Source of the DNA: Clostridiales bacterium
Lineage (GTDB): Bacteria > Bacillota > Clostridia > Lachnospirales > WQUN01
Assembly: GCA_031273705.1 (NCBI GenBank)
Contig: JAISRJ010000248.1
Coordinates: 1-9,125 of the forward strand
Length of the DNA: 9,125 nucleotides
Direction of reading: 5' to 3'
Under the pieces are notes generated by a model. That model did no database searches. It saw only the letters and a list, made by a program, of their open reading frames with translations, and had not been told where the DNA came from. Of this stretch, positions 7,560-9,125 are shown piece by piece. The position numbers and the translations under genes are program-made. Positions within the stretch are counted from its first letter, which is position 1, and every line of letters begins with the position of its first letter.

Positions 7560-7588
7560 ATTTTACCATTGATTTACCATTGTGTCCA
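7560..7588 (-). promoter_or_regulatory. Sigma-A-type promoter of nagA and the methyltransferase gene
   Basis: On the minus strand TGGACA (7588-7583, five of six) is followed by exactly 17 bases and TAAAAT (7565-7560, five of six). A TG one base before the -10 makes it an extended -10. The -10 ends 22 bases before the nagA ATG, which leaves a very short leader with room for the ribosome binding site but not for a riboswitch. Confidence 0.75.
7562..7582. repeat. Direct repeat of TTTACCATTG with an 11-base period
   Basis: TTTACCATTG occurs at 7562-7571 and again at 7573-7582, one helical turn apart. Together the copies fill the nagA promoter spacer and part of its -10 box. Each copy could be a half-site for a regulator bound on one face of the DNA. 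No known operator was recognised, and a small tandem duplication is the alternative. Confidence 0.6.
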
Positions 7589-7608
7589 GATGTACTATGT
7601 GATATAAT
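7580..7608 (+). promoter_or_regulatory. Sigma-A-type promoter of the gntR-ABC operon
   Basis: A perfect TATAAT (7603-7608) is preceded by TGA, giving an extended -10 (TGnTATAAT). Seventeen bases upstream lies a weak -35, TTGTGT (7580-7585). The -35 shares bases with the -35 of the opposite nagA promoter (7583-7588). The ribosome binding site AAAGGAG (7624-7630) and the ATG at 7638 follow at normal distances. Confidence 0.8.
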
Positions 7609-7613
7609 ACACT
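7589..7613. promoter_or_regulatory. Probable operator for the YtrA-like GntR regulator
   Basis: GATGTA (7589-7594) and TACACT (7608-7613) are half-sites 13 bases apart. A longer inner inverted repeat, TGTACTAT/ATAATACA (7591-7598 and 7604-7611), has seven of eight paired positions. From memory, Bacillus subtilis YtrA recognises an inverted repeat with half-sites like AGTGTA and AACACT separated by 13 bases, which this layout fits well. It covers the -10 of the gntR promoter, so bound regulator would repress its own operon. Its left edge touches the nagA -35 box. Confidence 0.6.
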
Positions 7614-7637
7614 CGTTACACAGAAAGGAGCTGAACA

Positions 7638-8036
7638 ATGTTCCAGATCGATGTTAAGAATCGCAAGCCTATTTATGAACAGATAATCGATAATTTTAAG
7701 CGATTAATTCTAAGTAATGTTCTTGCGAAGGACGAAAGGGTTCCATCCGTGCGCGACATGGCTAAGACACTGGCTGTAAACCCAAACACAATCCAAAAAG
7801 CGTATCGTGAGTTGGAAAGTCAGGGATATTTTTACACTGTTTCAGGTCAGGGTAATTTTATCGCTGCCGAAGACGCTAGAAATCATCTGGCGGAGATTGA
7901 GAAGATTCATTCTCATTTGGAGAAGATGTTATTGGAGTTACTGTACTTAGGTGAGACCAAAGATAACATTATTCAATTTGCTGCAGATTTTCTGCACAGT
8001 TGGGAAGGAGGCGAAGTACGTGATACGAGTAACTGA
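7638..8036 (+). CDS. GntR-family transcriptional regulator, YtrA subfamily
   Basis: This is a DNA-binding repressor of 132 residues, the short length typical of YtrA-type GntR proteins, which carry a small helical dimerisation tail instead of a ligand-binding domain. The N-terminal winged helix-turn-helix spans about residues 9-76. It includes KPIYEQIIDNFKRLI, the helix-turn-helix VPSVRDMAKTLAVNPNTIQ (40-58), the recognition-helix end KAYRELESQG, and the wing GYFYTVSGQGNFI. The remaining residues (about 80-125) are amphipathic helix. The start has AAAGGAG seven bases upstream. The 3' end overlaps the ABC ATPase gene by 17 bases, so the regulator and transporter are one operon. It most likely represses its own promoter through the inverted repeat at 7589-7613. 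The inducing signal is not evident; related systems respond to cell-wall-active compounds (family knowledge). Confidence 0.93.
   Translation: MFQIDVKNRKPIYEQIIDNFKRLILSNVLAKDERVPSVRDMAKTLAVNPNTIQKAYRELESQGYFYTVSGQGNFIAAEDARNHLAEIEKIHSHLEKMLLELLYLGETKDNIIQFAADFLHSWEGGEVRDTSN
8005..8011 (+). promoter_or_regulatory. Ribosome binding site setting a GTG start for the ABC ATPase
   Basis: A strong AAGGAGG inside the end of the GntR gene lies eight bases before GTG at 8020. That start gives a standard ATPase N-terminus (IRVTELTKTFEDFTALNKL). The open frame extends back to an ATG at 7951, but the extra 23 residues lie wholly inside the GntR gene, resemble no ATPase sequence and have no ribosome binding site. 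Confidence 0.9.
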
Positions 8037-8913
8037 ACTTACTAAGACATTTGAAGACTTTACGGCATTGAATAAACTTAATTTATGTGTAAACAAAGGA
8101 TCGGTTTATGGATTGGTGGGCGTAAACGGCTCGGGCAAGACTACGATTATTAAACATTTAGCGGGTATTTATTCTCAAGATGGCGGAGAAGTTACTATAG
8201 ACGGTCAGAAAGTATTTGACAATGTGGACATAAAGAAGAGAGTCGGCTATATACCCGACGATTTGTATTTTTTTCCATCGTATACTATCAACGCTCTGGC
8301 CAGATTTTACAGTAAGATATACAAGACTTGGAATAAAGACAGATTTGATTCTTTACTTAAAGGATTTAACTTGGACGGCGGGCGCAAGCTGAACAAATTG
8401 TCCAAGGGTATGCAAAAACAGGTTATGTTCGCTTATGTAATGGCGGTAACGCCGGACATTTTAATACTGGATGAACCTCTGGATGGATTAGATCCTATAG
8501 TGCGTCGCCAAGTTATAAGTATTATGATGGAAGACGTCGCCGCTCGTGAGATGACGGTCTTGGTTTCCTCTCATAATCTAAAGGAAATGGATGGAATCTG
8601 CGATAGCGTGGGTATTATGAAAAACGGGCGCATGATTATAGAGCGCAGCTTGGATGATTTAAAGACAGACGTTCATAAAGTTCAAATTGCTTTCCCGGTG
8701 GATGATACGGATATTTCTGAAAAACTTCAGAATTTAATTATACTCCGTAAAGAGAAAGTCGGTAGTATGTATCTTATGGTTATTCGAGGGAAAGAATCGG
8801 ATGTTATCCAGCATTTGCAAGCTTTAAATCCAATGGTAATGGATATTTTGCCGCTAACGTTAGAAGAAGTATTTATGTATGAGACTGAGCAATCGAAAGA
8901 GGTGCCGCTATGA
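8020..8913 (+). CDS. ABC transporter ATP-binding protein (YtrB-like)
   Basis: This is the ATPase subunit powering the membrane protein encoded directly downstream. From the GTG at 8020 it has 297 residues: a nucleotide-binding domain of about 215 residues plus a C-terminal extension of about 80. Walker A is GVNGSGKTT (34-42), the signature LSKGMQKQ (127-134), Walker B ILILDEPLDGLD (147-158, catalytic Glu152), and the switch His is in SSHNL (His185). The Q-loop region reads GYIPDDLYFFP (76-86), with Asp80 where most ABC ATPases have Gln. I recall this as common in GntR-linked ATPases of this group rather than as a defect. The neighbours (a YtrA-like regulator upstream and a permease at an ATGA overlap) indicate a self-regulated exporter or stress-response transporter. 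The substrate cannot be read from sequence. Confidence 0.93.
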   Translation: MIRVTELTKTFEDFTALNKLNLCVNKGSVYGLVGVNGSGKTTIIKHLAGIYSQDGGEVTIDGQKVFDNVDIKKRVGYIPDDLYFFPSYTINALARFYSKIYKTWNKDRFDSLLKGFNLDGGRKLNKLSKGMQKQVMFAYVMAVTPDILILDEPLDGLDPIVRRQVISIMMEDVAAREMTVLVSSHNLKEMDGICDSVGIMKNGRMIIERSLDDLKTDVHKVQIAFPVDDTDISEKLQNLIILRKEKVGSMYLMVIRGKESDVIQHLQALNPMVMDILPLTLEEVFMYETEQSKEVPL

Positions 8914-9125
8914 TTAATATCGCTTTGCTAAAGGAACAACTTAAACGATTTTGGCTGGGTTCGGCATTAATCATGATTGCTTATCTGATAACTGTAATAC
9001 TTCCCGCTTATTTTGACGCGCAAGACAAAGCCTCGACGGTAACCTGGCTTATATCGTTGTTTTCTCTAACAAATCCGTTCGTTATTGTTTTGACCATATT
9101 TGCGCCGTTAGCGGCAGTATTGCTG
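8910..9125 (+). CDS. ABC transporter membrane subunit, N-terminal part (3' end outside window)
   Basis: The ATG at 8910 overlaps the ATPase stop codon (ATGA), with GAGG seven bases upstream at 8899-8902. The 72 visible residues run open to the window edge. A short basic amphipathic start (MINIALLKEQLKRFW) leads into a hydrophobic segment (about residues 17-34, GSALIMIAYLITVILPAY), a polar loop (DAQDKAST), and a second hydrophobic region (about 45-72) containing TNPFVIVLTIFAPLAAVLL. This is the usual beginning of the ABC-2-like permeases encoded next to YtrB-type ATPases. Assignment rests mainly on context plus hydrophobicity; no specific signature is visible in this fragment. Confidence 0.85.
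   Translation, partial: MINIALLKEQLKRFWLGSALIMIAYLITVILPAYFDAQDKASTVTWLISLFSLTNPFVIVLTIFAPLAAVLL

Noticed and set aside
7538..7637. Riboswitch or attenuator in the nagA/gntR leader
   Set aside because: Both predicted leaders are far too short, and the symmetry present fits a protein operator.
7295..7657. Plus-strand open frame running from inside nagA across the divergent promoters
   Set aside because: It is antisense to conserved nagA, crosses the control region and overlaps the gntR start; no protein family is recognisable.
7951..8019. Longer ABC ATPase starting at the ATG at 7951
   Set aside because: The extra 23 residues lie inside the GntR gene, show no ATPase similarity and have no ribosome binding site; GTG at 8020 follows a perfect AAGGAGG.

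Overview
The window looks like a chromosomal segment from a Firmicutes/Clostridia-type bacterium. Reasons: strong GGAGG-type ribosome binding sites, GTG and TTG starts, many short overlaps between genes, smc directly followed by ftsY, and a short YtrA-type GntR regulator heading an ABC transporter operon. The genus cannot be told from the sequence alone.

Layout. Positions 2-730 (+) hold the C-terminal part of a membrane transglutaminase-like protein, cut by the window start. Positions 817-4437 (+) encode a complete SMC chromosome-condensation ATPase and 4469-5383 (+) the SRP receptor FtsY; they are 31 bases apart and are probably cotranscribed. The segment at 5384-5472, between converging genes, holds a structured stretch resembling the right end of an IS200/IS605-family (TnpB-type) element. 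Two minus-strand genes follow, transcribed in the order nagA (7537-6410, N-acetylglucosamine-6-phosphate deacetylase) then a Dam/DpnM-like adenine DNA methyltransferase (6408-5473). The methyltransferase begins with TTG one base after the nagA stop. Position 7538-7637 is a compact divergent control region. To its right on the + strand lie a YtrA-like GntR regulator (7638-8036), an ABC ATPase (8020-8913) and the start of its membrane partner (8910 to the window end), all overlapping.

How the genes fit together. SMC and FtsY are housekeeping proteins (chromosome segregation and membrane protein targeting). NagA feeds amino-sugar or peptidoglycan recycling. The GntR-ABC operon resembles ytrABC-type systems, which in Bacillus respond to cell-wall stress. 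The divergent region carries two overlapping sigma-A-like promoters whose -35 boxes share bases. An inverted repeat matching a YtrA-type operator layout covers the gntR -10 box and abuts the nagA -35 box, so one regulator could act on both operons.

The most unusual items are an array of self-complementary 12-base units inside smc, encoding an LSGQ-type linker just after the hinge; the mobile-element-like remnant behind ftsY; and the compact nagA/gntR promoter region. I see no convincing entirely new defence or metabolic system. No gene-free stretch exceeds 300 bases, and I see no rRNA, tRNA or CRISPR array.
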